DNA of 39,324 bases from Pseudomonadota bacterium. GTDB lineage: Bacteria; Pseudomonadota; Gammaproteobacteria; Steroidobacterales; Steroidobacteraceae. Under the pieces are notes generated by a model. The model was not told the origin of the DNA. It searched no databases and was given only the letters and a program-made list of their open reading frames with translations. The DNA lies in assembly GCA_963204795.1 (NCBI GenBank), contig CAUJHX010000201.1, positions 1 to 39,324 of the forward strand, written 5' to 3'. Below, in pieces: positions 32,285 to 39,324 of this stretch; position 1 is the first letter of the stretch, and each line of letters starts with the position of its first letter. The position numbers and the translations under genes were made by a program.

Positions 32285-33238
32285 ATGCAGATCGGCCTCA
32301 TAGGACTCGGCCGCATGGGCGGCAACATGGCACGTCGCCTCGCGCGACATGAAATTCCGGTCGCAGGCTTCAGCCTCGATCGTGCGGATGCGGCCGCGTT
32401 TGCGGCCGAGCCACGCATCGAAGTGCACGATCAGCTGGATGACCTCATCGCCTCGCTGCCCACGCCACGCATCATCTGGCTGATGGTGCCCGCGGGAGCC
32501 GCGACTGAAGCGAACATTACGGCACTCGCCGGCAAGCTCGCGAAGGGCGACCTCGTGATCGACGGCGGCAACGCCTTCTACCGCGATTCGCAGCGCCGCG
32601 CCGCGCTGCTCGGCGGGCGCGGCATCGGCTTTCTCGATGCGGGTGTTTCGGGCGGTGTATGGGGGCTCGAGGAGGGTTACGGCCTGATGGTCGGCGGCGC
32701 GCGTGCAGATTTCGAGCGTGCCTTGCCGCTCTTTCGCGCGCTGGCGCCTGCCCCCGACAGGGGCTGGGTGTACTGCGGCCCCGCGGGCGCCGGCCACTAC
32801 GCCAAAATGGTCCACAATGGCATCGAGTACGGGCTCATGCAGGCTTACGCTGAGGGCTTCGCGCTGCTCGCCGCGCGCAAGGACCTCGAGCTGCCGATCG
32901 GCCCGATCGCCGAAGCGTGGCGCCATGGCACCGTGATCCGCTCGTGGCTGCTCGATCTCACCGCGGGCGTGCTGCGAGACCCCGCGATGCTCGATCGGGT
33001 GGGTGCGCGAATCGCCGACTCGGGCGAAGGGCGCTGGACGGCCCGCGAGGCGATCGATCTGGGCATCCCCGCGCCCGTGATCAGTGCGGCGCTGATGGCG
33101 CGCTTCGCTTCGCAGGGTGCCGATGACTTCGGGGCGCGGCTTCTTGCACTCGTGCGCAACGCCTTCGGCGGACACCCCCTGCCACCGGCAGATGATGCGG
33201 CCCGTGGGGCCCTCAAGGCGCCGCAGCCGGGTCCGTGA
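32285..33238 (+). CDS. gnd: 6-phosphogluconate dehydrogenase (decarboxylating), short form
   Basis: A protein of 317 residues, the short GntZ/GndA-type class, compared with about 470 for the E. coli enzyme. The start is ATG 32285. The cofactor motif is IGLIGLGRMGGNMARRL, the substrate block is DAGVSGGVWGLEEGYGLMVG, and the catalytic Lys is in GHYAKMVHNGIEYGLMQAYA. It oxidises and decarboxylates 6-phosphogluconate to ribulose 5-phosphate; short forms often use NAD. With zwf and pgl on the opposite strand it completes the oxidative pentose phosphate pathway. Its 3' end overlaps the pgl 3' end by 26 bp, an antisense arrangement. Confidence 0.93.
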   Translation: MQIGLIGLGRMGGNMARRLARHEIPVAGFSLDRADAAAFAAEPRIEVHDQLDDLIASLPTPRIIWLMVPAGAATEANITALAGKLAKGDLVIDGGNAFYRDSQRRAALLGGRGIGFLDAGVSGGVWGLEEGYGLMVGGARADFERALPLFRALAPAPDRGWVYCGPAGAGHYAKMVHNGIEYGLMQAYAEGFALLAARKDLELPIGPIAEAWRHGTVIRSWLLDLTAGVLRDPAMLDRVGARIADSGEGRWTAREAIDLGIPAPVISAALMARFASQGADDFGARLLALVRNAFGGHPLPPADDAARGALKAPQPGP

Positions 33239-33893
33239 ACGCGGTTGCGCGTGCGCGCGCAACACGGCTTGCAGCAATCGCGCGGTCGGCCGCGAAGAGT
33301 TGCGCAACGGCCTCCTTGCGCCCCGCACCCAGCACGAGCCACACGATGCAGCGGGCGCGATCGAGGGCGGGCAGCGTCAGCGTGAGACGGCGCGCACCGC
33401 TCCTCGGCCCGCTCACCCCGACATCGCAAGCCTGCTCTTCGAGCAGCGGGTCCCCGCTGAAGAGCGATGCGGTGTGGCCATCGTCACCGAGCCCGAGGTG
33501 TATGACATCGAGCGCGGGAGGCTCGCCGCAGACTTCATGCAAGGTCGCGGCGTAGCGATTCGCGGCGAGCCCGGCGTCCCCGATTTCGACGGGCATCGGA
33601 TGGCGCTGCGTCGCGGGGATGCGCGCCGCGAGCGGCGTCGCGAGCAGGTGCTTCCAGTTGCGCGCCTCATCATCGACGGGAACGATGCGTTCATCAACCT
33701 GGAAGAGGTGCACGCGGGTCCACTCCACATCGAGCGCCGCCAGCCGTCCGAACATGGCCCACGGCGTACGCCCGCCGCTCACGGCGAAGGTCGCGCGACC
33801 GCGCTCGCGGACTGCACACCCAAGCTGCGCCGCAATGAACTCTGCTGCGGCCTGCTCGGTCGTCGCAACATCTTCGCCGGTGACCCATCGCAT
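33213..33893 (-). CDS. pgl: 6-phosphogluconolactonase
   Basis: A 226-residue DevB/SOL-type lactonase from ATG 33893 (MRWVTGEDVATTEQA). Family blocks are FAVSGGRTPWAMFGRLAALD (phosphate-binding loop), VHLFQVDERIVPVDDEARNW and VIHLGLGDDGHTASLFSGDP, which contains the catalytic His. It hydrolyses 6-phosphogluconolactone between the Zwf and Gnd steps. It starts 4 bp after the zwf stop, so the two form an operon, and it converges with gnd. The upstream extension of the frame to 34100 is antisense shadow of zwf. Confidence 0.93.
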   Translation of the reverse strand: MRWVTGEDVATTEQAAAEFIAAQLGCAVRERGRATFAVSGGRTPWAMFGRLAALDVEWTRVHLFQVDERIVPVDDEARNWKHLLATPLAARIPATQRHPMPVEIGDAGLAANRYAATLHEVCGEPPALDVIHLGLGDDGHTASLFSGDPLLEEQACDVGVSGPRSGARRLTLTLPALDRARCIVWLVLGAGRKEAVAQLFAADRAIAASRVARARATAFTDPAAAP

Positions 33894-33897
33894 CGGG

Positions 33898-35304
33898 TCA
33901 GCAGCCCGTACCGGGGTCGACCCAGCCGCCGATGTCCGTTGCCAGGGCATCGGCGGCCGCAGGGCCCCAGCTGCCACGTGCATACGGTAGCGGAGCCGCC
34001 GCCACGGCGGAGGCGCCCGCCGTGATGCCATCGACGATGCGCCAGGCCGCTTCGATCGAGTCCTGTCGGGCGAACAGCGAAGGATCGCCCCGCAGTGCAT
34101 CGCCGATCAGACGTTCATAGGCGCTCATCGCACCGGTCTCCGCATCGCACATCAGCAGTTCGGTATCGCGACCGCGCATTTCCTCGCCCGGCTCCTTCGT
34201 GCGCACGCCGAGACCGATCGACACGCGATCGGGCCCGAGCCGGAAGCGCACGTAGTTGGGATCAGCAGGCGCCCGGTCGAAGAGCTCTGGCACCGGAGCG
34301 CGCAGCCGTACCGTCACCTGGGTCGCCGTAACCGCCAGCCCCTTGCCCGCGCGCACGAGAAACGGCACACCCTCCCAGCGTGGCGTGTGCACCACGAAAC
34401 GCACCGCCGCGTAAGTTTCGACGCGCGATTGCACGCCGATGTCCGCTTCACTGCGATAGCCCTCATACTGGCCGCGCACGATTGCCGGCGCCGCGAGCGG
34501 CGCGATGGCCTTGAGAACCTTCACCTTCTCGTCGCGCAGTGCGTCGCTCGTGTAACGCGCGGGCCGCTCCATCGCGAGGAGGCTCACGATCTGCAGAAGG
34601 TGGTTCTGCAGCACGTCACGCACGGCTCCCAGCTCCTCGTACAGACGCCCGCGCGTGCCGACGCCGAACGCTTCCGCCATCGTGAGCTGCACGCTCGCGA
34701 CGTGGTCCCGATGCCACAGCGGCTCGAGAAAGCTGTTCGCGAAGCGGAAATACAGCAGATTCTGCACCGGCTCCTTGCCGAGGAAGTGATCGATGCGAAA
34801 GATGTGGGACTCGTCGAAGACCTGCGCCAGATGGCGGTTGAGCGCCTGCGCCGAGGCGAGATCGCGGCCGAGCGGCTTCTCGACGACGACTCGCGCGTCA
34901 CCCGCTGCGCAACCCGACGCTCCGAGATGCCCCACCACTTCACCAAAGAGGCTTGGCGGGATCGCAAGATAGAAGAGCGGCGCACGCACCGGTCCAAGCG
35001 CCGCCTTCAGCCGGCGAAATGTCCCGGCGTCACGGTAGTCACCCGCGATGTACTGCAGGCGCCGACCGAACAAGGCCGCCGCGGCCTCGTCGTGGTCTCC
35101 TCCGTGGGCCCGCAAGCTCTCGCATACACGGTTCGTGAGGCGATCGCCGCTCCAGGTATCGCGGGCGACCCCGATCAGCGGTCCCGTCACCCGATCGCGC
35201 CCGACGAGTCGCGCGATTGCGGGAATGATCTGCTTGAAGGAAAGGTCTCCGGTGATGCCGAAGACGACGAGGGCGTCCGAATCAGTGGATTTCATCTGCG
35301 GCAT
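33898..35304 (-). CDS. zwf: Glucose-6-phosphate 1-dehydrogenase
   Basis: A G6PDH of 468 residues, slightly shorter than most bacterial forms. The coenzyme site is [18 protein letters not shown] (G-x-x-G-D-L), the EKP motif is [15 protein letters not shown], and the active-site peptide with catalytic His is [16 protein letters not shown]. It oxidises glucose 6-phosphate to the lactone, producing NAD(P)H. In this protein the usual GASGDLA(K/R)RKL is altered (FKQII), which might affect coenzyme preference; this is speculation. It is followed by pgl at 4 bp and preceded by a SnoaL-like gene at 12 bp. A second ATG nine bases downstream is an equally possible start. Confidence 0.94.
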   Translation of the reverse strand: MPQMKSTDSDALVVFGITGDLSFKQIIPAIARLVGRDRVTGPLIGVARDTWSGDRLTNRVCESLRAHGGDHDEAAAALFGRRLQYIAGDYRDAGTFRRLKAALGPVRAPLFYLAIPPSLFGEVVGHLGASGCAAGDARVVVEKPLGRDLASAQALNRHLAQVFDESHIFRIDHFLGKEPVQNLLYFRFANSFLEPLWHRDHVASVQLTMAEAFGVGTRGRLYEELGAVRDVLQNHLLQIVSLLAMERPARYTSDALRDEKVKVLKAIAPLAAPAIVRGQYEGYRSEADIGVQSRVETYAAVRFVVHTPRWEGVPFLVRAGKGLAVTATQVTVRLRAPVPELFDRAPADPNYVRFRLGPDRVSIGLGVRTKEPGEEMRGRDTELLMCDAETGAMSAYERLIGDALRGDPSLFARQDSIEAAWRIVDGITAGASAVAAAPLPYARGSWGPAAADALATDIGGWVDPGTGC

Positions 35305-35316
35305 GGCGCATTTCAG

Positions 35317-35763
35317 CTACAGCTTCAGCAATTCAGGCGCGTTGAAAACCCAGCTCTTTTCCTCCACCCGCCGACTGATTCGCCAACCGCGCCCGGTACG
35401 CACGTACTCATCCACATACCACAGCCCCAGAAAAAATACGGGCTTGCCCTGTTCGCCCAGCTCCATCTGCATCGGGTTGAAACACATGATGCGCCCCGTG
35501 GCAACGTCGCCATCAAGCCTGATCTGGTAATTGGCAATCATGTGCTGGGTGCTCGGAAACGCCGGCATAGCCTGCTTCAGAAAGCTCTTGATCTCTTCCC
35601 GATTGCCGGCGACGCCGCCCATGGCGGTGTAATCGATCCATGCATCGTCGGCAAAAATCTCATCCAGCCTGTCGAACTGCTTTGCATCGATGATGTGGCA
35701 GTACTCGACCAGCATGTCCTCGATCTCGAATCGGTCAGCCATGCGTTGCAGCGTCCACTTCAT
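35317..35763 (-). CDS. SnoaL-like (NTF2-fold) protein
   Basis: A 148-residue protein with the SnoaL_4/NTF2 cone fold. It opens with MADRFEIEDMLVEYCHIIDA and DRLDEIFADDAWIDYTAMGG, then NREEIKSFL, HMIANYQIRLDGDVATGRIM and WYVDEYVRTGRGWRISRRV. The D-W...H pattern resembles members acting as dehydratases or isomerases in aromatic and steroid metabolism, but many are uncharacterised. A ribosome site AGAGGA precedes the ATG by about 8 nt. It lies 12 bp before zwf, in the same direction, and downstream of the tRNA gene; readthrough from the tRNA promoter may contribute. The role is unknown. Confidence 0.75.
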   Translation of the reverse strand: MKWTLQRMADRFEIEDMLVEYCHIIDAKQFDRLDEIFADDAWIDYTAMGGVAGNREEIKSFLKQAMPAFPSTQHMIANYQIRLDGDVATGRIMCFNPMQMELGEQGKPVFFLGLWYVDEYVRTGRGWRISRRVEEKSWVFNAPELLKL

Positions 35764-35803
35764 CGGCGTAATCCTCTTGTCATTCGTGTGGACCCGGACA
35801 AAT

Positions 35804-35880
35804 TGGCGCGCCCGGAGAGATTCGAACTCCCGACCCTCAGGTTCGAAGCCTGATGCTCTATCCAGCTGAGCTACGGGCGC
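35804..35880 (-). tRNA. tRNA-Arg, anticodon TCG
   Basis: A 77-nt cloverleaf including an encoded CCA. The acceptor stem GCGCCCG pairs with CGGGCGC. The D-arm is GCTCAGCTGGATAGAGC, and the anticodon stem TCAGG/CCTGA encloses the loop CTTCGAA with TCG at positions 34-36. The T-arm is GGGAG TTCGAAT CTCTC, the discriminator base is G, and CCA follows at 35806-35804. A20 in the D-loop is the arginine identity element. It would read CGA and, with wobble, other CGN codons. Confidence 0.97.
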
Positions 35881-35901
35881 ATCGTGAACAGCGCAGCTGC
35901 A

Positions 35902-35907
35902 ATTCTA
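35902..35907 (-). promoter_or_regulatory. Candidate -10 element for the tRNA-Arg gene
   Basis: The minus strand reads TAGAAT (five of six to consensus), placing the start about 15 nt before the tRNA 5' end, a common leader length. No clear -35 is visible; the region upstream is the end of the SufR-like gene. Confidence 0.4.
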
Positions 35908-35923
35908 CACCCTTGTGATCCGC

Positions 35924-36559
35924 CTACACGCGCGGCAGGAAGCGGAAGCGGCACACATGGCCGCCCCTGGCCATACACTCGTGCAGTTCGACCTTGCTGC
36001 CCGTGTAGCCCGTCATCAGCGCAAGGTCGAACTGGCAGACGGCCGGATTGCGCTGCGCGAGCTCATGAAAAATGCAATTGTCGGCTTCGATCGTCGGGGC
36101 GCCGCCGACATCCCTGACCTTGCGCGCGTCGTAGCCCAGCTGGTCCATCAGTGTGGACAGCTCGGCGACTTTCTCACGCTGGCTCGCGCCCGCTGGCGTA
36201 CGGCGCGGCAACTGCGCAACGACGGACGCTGCGATACGCCCGAGGCGGGTGCGCAACCCTGCTGCCCCGTGCTCCTGCGCCATCGCTTCAACTAGGAGGC
36301 GCGCGAACCACGAGTACTGGCGGGGAAAGGTCTCACGCCCCTCGTTCGTGAGCACATAGAGCGTCAATGGACGCCCGCCCGAAGCACGCTCGGCGCCTCG
36401 CACGACGAAGCCGTCGCGCATCAGCGCAGCGAGGTGCTGGCGTATCGCGGTGCGCGTGACCCCGAGAGCCTGCGCGAGCTCATCGACCGTCGCGCCGCCC
36501 TTGCGACGCAACAGATGCCGCAGCAACCCCTTGCGCCGTTCGCCGTACAGTTCCCCCAT
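35924..36559 (-). CDS. HTH transcriptional regulator with SufR-like cysteine-rich C-terminus
   Basis: A 211-residue regulator of the COG2345/SufR type. The winged HTH covers about residues 8-75 (GATVDELAQALGVTRTAIRQ, HLAALMRDGFV, SGGRPLTLYVLTNEG). The C-terminal half is an effector domain with four Cys: NCIFHELAQRNPAVC (C162-x12-C175), then C195 and C203 near the end (LHECMARGGHVC). SufR coordinates a 4Fe-4S cluster with C-x12-C-x13-C-x14-C; here the first pair is identical and the overall span is nearly so, but the third Cys is displaced. It probably senses Fe-S status or redox (inference). It is divergent from a secreted protein gene with an 80-bp shared control region. Confidence 0.8.
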   Translation of the reverse strand: MGELYGERRKGLLRHLLRRKGGATVDELAQALGVTRTAIRQHLAALMRDGFVVRGAERASGGRPLTLYVLTNEGRETFPRQYSWFARLLVEAMAQEHGAAGLRTRLGRIAASVVAQLPRRTPAGASQREKVAELSTLMDQLGYDARKVRDVGGAPTIEADNCIFHELAQRNPAVCQFDLALMTGYTGSKVELHECMARGGHVCRFRFLPRV

Positions 36560-36573
36560 AGTTTCGGCATATT

Positions 36574-36606
36574 AACATTTCGTTAGTGTTTTTTCGAGCG
36601 TATAAC
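36574..36606. promoter_or_regulatory. Divergent control region: inverted repeat and candidate -10
   Basis: An AACA-N9-TGTT inverted repeat (36574-36590) lies in an A+T-rich stretch between the SufR-like gene and the secreted protein gene. TATAAC at 36601-36606 is a good plus-strand -10 for the latter, placing the dyad over its -35 region. On the minus strand TAATAT near 36569-36574 could serve the regulator. The layout suggests one operator controlling both directions. Confidence 0.4.
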
Positions 36607-36639
36607 AGGAGCCCACATCCGGAACGAGGAGATCCTTCA

Positions 36640-37302
36640 ATGAAACACCTGTTACCTGCGCTCGCCGCCGCGGCACTCGTCGCCGTCCTGCCGGGACCAG
36701 CCCTGGCGGCGGCCACGCACCACGCGGCCGCCGATGCCACCACCGCCCCGGCGACCGTGTCCGTGAAGCTCGCGGACACGAAGGACGCGCTGCGCGGCCT
36801 CTGGTTCTCGCACATCTTCTGGGTGCGCAATGTCGTTGTCGCGCGCCTGCACGGCGATGCGGCGGCCGCGAAGGCGGCCGAAGCCGAAGTTGTCGCCAAC
36901 GCCAGGGCCATCGCCGGCGCTGTCGAGCCCTTCTACGGCAAGGCCGCTTCCGACCAGCTTTTCGGCCTGCTCGCCGGCCACTGGGGAGCTATCAGCGCTT
37001 ACCTGGATGCCACGCGCGCAAACTCGAAGGAGGAACAGAACGAGGCGTTCTCGAAGCTCAATGCCAATGCCAACGACATCGCAACCTTCCTCGCCGGGGC
37101 CAACCCTCACTGGCCGGTCGCGACCCTGCGCGGCCTGCTCACGGCGCACGGGGCACACCACGTCCAGCAGATCCAGCAGCTGCATGCGGGCCAATTTGAC
37201 GCCGAGGCCCGCACCTGGGCAGCCATGGCGGAGCACATGAACGTCATCGCCGATGCCCTGGCGAACGGCCTCGCGGCACAGTTTCCCGGAAAGTTCCGGT
37301 AG
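36640..37302 (+). CDS. Secreted alpha-helical protein of unknown function
   Basis: A 220-residue protein starting at ATG 36640 behind GAGGAG with 8-nt spacing. A signal peptide (HLLPALAAAALVAVLPGPALA) is cleaved near residue 23. The mature part is helical and contains recurring motifs: LRGLWFSHIFWVRNVVVARL, AVEPFYGKAASDQLFGLLAG, HWGAISAYLDA, NDIATFLAGANPHWPVATLR and AEHMNVIADALANGLAAQFP. This has the look of a four-helix bundle with conserved His (HIFW, HWG, HHVQQ, EHM) that could bind a metal or haem. I recognise it as a recurring family of hypothetical proteins but know no function. It is divergent from the SufR-like regulator and followed by a strong hairpin, so it is probably a single-gene unit. 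Confidence 0.72.
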   Translation: MKHLLPALAAAALVAVLPGPALAAATHHAAADATTAPATVSVKLADTKDALRGLWFSHIFWVRNVVVARLHGDAAAAKAAEAEVVANARAIAGAVEPFYGKAASDQLFGLLAGHWGAISAYLDATRANSKEEQNEAFSKLNANANDIATFLAGANPHWPVATLRGLLTAHGAHHVQQIQQLHAGQFDAEARTWAAMAEHMNVIADALANGLAAQFPGKFR

Positions 37303-37306
37303 ATCG

Positions 37307-37339
37307 CAGCCGGAAGGCGCGCCCTGCGCCTTCCGGCTG
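37307..37339. terminator. Strong perfect hairpin after the secreted protein gene
   Basis: CAGCCGGAAGGCGC (37307-37320) and GCGCCTTCCGGCTG (37326-37339) form a perfect 14-bp stem with a 5-nt loop, starting 4 bp after the stop at 37302. No T tract follows, so it is either a U-tract-less terminator or an mRNA 3'-end stabiliser. Confidence 0.75.
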
Positions 37340-37400
37340 TGAACCGCCCGCTGTTCGCTGTAAGCTTTGGGCTCCCCATTCCCAACCGAGGTTGCGATCC

Positions 37401-37769
37401 ATGAAGGTGTCGATAATTGCCGCGACTCTGGCCCTTGCCGTCGCCGTCGGCCCCGCTTACGCGGCCTGCACCTACCCAAAGTCCCCCGACAAGCTGCCCG
37501 ACGGCACCGTCGCTTCCAAGGACGAGATGATCGCCGGCAAGAAGCTGGTCGAGCAGTACAACAGCGATATGAATGCGTACCTCGCCTGCATCAAACTCGA
37601 ATACGACACACAGCTGGCGAGCGACGCGGCTACGCTCACGCCCGAGCAGAAGGCCGAGCTCGAAAAGCGACAGACGCAGAAGCACAACGCCGCGATCGAC
37701 GAACTCGAAGCGCTCGCCGGGCGCTTCAACGAGCAGATCCGCGCCTACAACAAGGCACACCCGAAGTGA
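37401..37769 (+). CDS. Small secreted helical protein, unknown
   Basis: A 122-residue protein from ATG 37401, with GAGG 9 nt upstream; a TTG three codons earlier is also in frame. The signal peptide is KVSIIAATLALAVAVGPAYA, with cleavage near residue 21. The mature protein has two Cys (23 and 63), which may form a disulphide, and a charged, helical and probably coiled-coil body (LTPEQKAELEKRQTQKHNAA, IDELEALAGRFNEQIRAYNK). I recognise no family. The stop is 24 bp before moaA, so it may be co-transcribed with molybdenum cofactor genes, though no functional link is evident. Confidence 0.75.
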   Translation: MKVSIIAATLALAVAVGPAYAACTYPKSPDKLPDGTVASKDEMIAGKKLVEQYNSDMNAYLACIKLEYDTQLASDAATLTPEQKAELEKRQTQKHNAAIDELEALAGRFNEQIRAYNKAHPK

Positions 37770-37793
37770 GTGGGCGGGCTCGACCGTGCACAC

Positions 37794-38852
37794 ATGACGC
37801 CGAATGACCAACAGGTAGTGCCAATCGCGCGCGCGCGCGGGCCGCGCGATACGCTCGGGCGTCCGTTGCACGACCTGCGCATCTCGGTGATGGACCGGTG
37901 CAACTTCCGTTGCCCTTATTGCATGCCGCGGGACACCTTCCACGACAGCTACCGGTTCATGAAAAGCGCCGAGCGGCTCTCGCACGAGGAAATCGTGCGC
38001 CTTGCGCGTCTGTTCGTGTCGCTCGGTGTGCAGAAGATCCGCATCACGGGTGGCGAGCCGCTGCTGCGTGCGAATCTCGCCGACCTCGTCGGCGATCTCA
38101 CGGCGCTGCCGGGCGAACCCGACATTGCGCTGACGACCAACGGCGTGCTGCTCGCCAAGTATGCGAGCGAACTCAAGGCATCGGGTCTCGCGCGCGTGAC
38201 CGTGAGCCTCGACAGCCTCGATCCGGAAATCTTCCGTCATTTGTGCGGCGGCTTCGATGAGCTTGCAACGGTGCTCGATGGCATCGGGCACGCGCAACGT
38301 GCCGGCCTCACACCGCTCAAGATCAACACGGTGATCCAGCGTGGCGTGAACGACGCTGGTGCTCTCGACCTGGCCGCACGCTTTCGCGGCACCGGCATCG
38401 TCGTGCGCTTCATCGAGTACATGGATGTCGGCAACCGCAATCAATGGCAGCCCGGTCTCGTGGTGCCCTCTGCGGAACTCCATGCACGCATTCATGCCCG
38501 CTGGCCGCTCGCGCCGCTCGACCGCAACTATGTTGGCGAAGTCGCGCAACGCTACGCTTACGCCGACGGCCAGGGCGAGATCGGTTTCATCTCGTCGATC
38601 TCGCAACCCTTCTGTGGTGATTGCTCGCGGGCGCGTCTGTCATCGGACGGTGTGCTCTACACCTGCCTCTTCGCGACCCACGGCCTCGACCTGCGCGCTC
38701 CGTTGCGTGCCGGTGCCGACGACGAGGAACTGCTCGCGATGATCCGTGGCCGCTGGACGGCGCGGGTCGATCGCTACAGCGAGCTGCGCGCCACGTTGCG
38801 CGCGAGTGCTGCGCAGGAACCGAAGATCGAAATGAACTACATAGGCGGTTAG
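37794..38852 (+). CDS. moaA: GTP 3',8-cyclase MoaA
   Basis: A radical SAM enzyme of 352 residues. I chose ATG 37794; GTG 37770 is in frame but adds unconserved residues. The N-terminal 4Fe-4S/SAM site is MDRCNFRCPYCMP (C-x3-C-x2-C), then IRITGGEPLLR. The C-terminal cluster is FCGDCSRARLSSDGVLYTC (C-x2-C-x13-C), and the protein ends in the conserved Gly-Gly (MNYIGG), the tail that completes the active site. It converts GTP to 3',8-cyclo-GTP in the first step of molybdopterin synthesis. moaC, which performs the next step, follows at 2 bp. Confidence 0.97.
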   Translation: MTPNDQQVVPIARARGPRDTLGRPLHDLRISVMDRCNFRCPYCMPRDTFHDSYRFMKSAERLSHEEIVRLARLFVSLGVQKIRITGGEPLLRANLADLVGDLTALPGEPDIALTTNGVLLAKYASELKASGLARVTVSLDSLDPEIFRHLCGGFDELATVLDGIGHAQRAGLTPLKINTVIQRGVNDAGALDLAARFRGTGIVVRFIEYMDVGNRNQWQPGLVVPSAELHARIHARWPLAPLDRNYVGEVAQRYAYADGQGEIGFISSISQPFCGDCSRARLSSDGVLYTCLFATHGLDLRAPLRAGADDEELLAMIRGRWTARVDRYSELRATLRASAAQEPKIEMNYIGG

Positions 38853-38854
38853 CG

Positions 38855-39324
38855 GTGCCTACTCGCAGCAGGCGCGCACCGGATCTCACTCACGTCGACG
38901 CCGCTCGCCGCCCCACCATGGTCGATGTCGGAGCGAAGGCCGTCACGCTGCGCGAGGCGAGCGCGGAAGCCATCGTGACACTGCCGCGAGCTGCGGCGCT
39001 CGCGTTGCGCCGCGCAGGCCAGCGGACGAAGAAGGGTCCGGTATTCGACACGGCGATTGTCGCGGGCGCCATGGCAGCCAAGCGCACGCACGAGCTGATT
39101 CCATTCTGTCATCCTCTCGCGATCGAGCGCTGCAAGATCAGCATCGAAGAAACACGCGTCGGACGTATCGTGCTCCGTTGCGAAGTGGCGATTCATGGCC
39201 GCACCGGCGTCGAGATGGAAGCGCTCACGGGCGTCACCGTCGCGGCACTCACGATTTACGACATGACGAAGGCACTGTCGCATGACATCAGGATCAGCGC
39301 AGTGCGCCTGCTCGCGAAGTCCGG
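38855..39324 (+). CDS. moaC: Cyclic pyranopterin monophosphate synthase MoaC, 3'-truncated
   Basis: This frame runs off the right edge. The start is GTG 38855, two bases after the moaA stop, with AGGCGG 6 nt upstream. The sequence has LTHVDAARRPTMVDVGAKAV, then TKKGPVFDTAIVAGAMAAKR, ELIPFCHPLAIERC, GRTGVEMEALTGVTVAALTI and YDMTKAL, which includes the catalytic Asp/Lys of MoaC. About 157 codons are present and the last, LLAKSG, is close to the normal C-terminus (E. coli MoaC has 161 residues), so only a short tail is missing. It rearranges MoaA's product to cPMP. Confidence 0.95.
   Translation, partial: MPTRSRRAPDLTHVDAARRPTMVDVGAKAVTLREASAEAIVTLPRAAALALRRAGQRTKKGPVFDTAIVAGAMAAKRTHELIPFCHPLAIERCKISIEETRVGRIVLRCEVAIHGRTGVEMEALTGVTVAALTIYDMTKALSHDIRISAVRLLAKS

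Noticed and set aside
32234-33328. Extension of the diguanylate cyclase frame to a 1004-residue product
   Set aside because: It is the antisense of gnd, whose family motifs are unmistakable; a signal peptide at 32233 gives a natural start.
35804-35880. tRNA as an integration site for a mobile element
   Set aside because: No integrase gene, direct repeat of the tRNA 3' end or foreign-looking DNA is present on either side.

Overview
The window is a dense, G+C-rich bacterial chromosome segment with almost no non-coding DNA. Most adjacent genes overlap by 4 bp (ATGA) or lie within about 25 bp of each other. Gene content fits a free-living aerobic Gram-negative bacterium, most likely a gammaproteobacterium of the Xanthomonadales/Nevskiales/Steroidobacter type. 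The indicators are a 180-kDa NAD-glutamate dehydrogenase, a TonB-dependent receptor, ZapE, an RraB homologue, cofactor-dependent phosphoglycerate mutase and a leucine-degradation cluster. The taxonomic call is inference from content only. I see no phage, IS element, CRISPR array or plasmid function.

Layout. (1) 1-7227, plus strand: catabolism of branched-chain acyl-CoA (methylcrotonyl-CoA carboxylase beta subunit, methylglutaconyl-CoA hydratase, SDR dehydrogenase, ETF-ubiquinone oxidoreductase, acetoacetyl-CoA synthetase), with zapE at its end. (2) 7229-14939: an imperfect hairpin, then hpd (minus) divergent from the large NAD-glutamate dehydrogenase, a coupled glycosyltransferase, and gpmA. 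(3) 14936-20465, minus strand: a TPP-riboswitch-led operon of TonB-dependent receptor, YkoF-like thiamine-binding protein, PnuC/PnuT-type permease and APH-fold kinase. Together these look like an outer-to-inner-membrane thiamine salvage route. Ferredoxin, enoyl-CoA hydratase and RraB-like genes follow in the same orientation. (4) 20484-23251: phzF with a Rieske ferredoxin, then a LysR regulator coupled to a gamma-carbonic anhydrase. (5) 23350-27118: a beta-propeller protein with a very basic tail, a haem-containing outer-membrane barrel of Cyc2-like architecture, a remnant of an OprB-type porin, and an MFS exporter. (6) 27134-32233, minus strand: a degenerate beta-lactamase-fold protein, a two-cassette ABC ATPase, an MBL hydrolase and a TPR-GGDEF diguanylate cyclase. 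(7) 32285-35763: the oxidative pentose phosphate genes gnd (plus), pgl and zwf (minus), and a SnoaL-like protein. (8) 35804-39324: tRNA-Arg(TCG), a SufR-like regulator divergent from a secreted helical protein, a strong hairpin, a small secreted protein, moaA and the nearly complete start of moaC.

The most notable items are the thiamine operon, in which the ribosome-binding site forms one strand of the riboswitch P1 stem, and the Cyc2-like cytochrome-porin paired with a propeller protein that carries a histone-like tail. The third is a rearrangement scar in which the MFS gene now ends inside the antisense of a dead porin.
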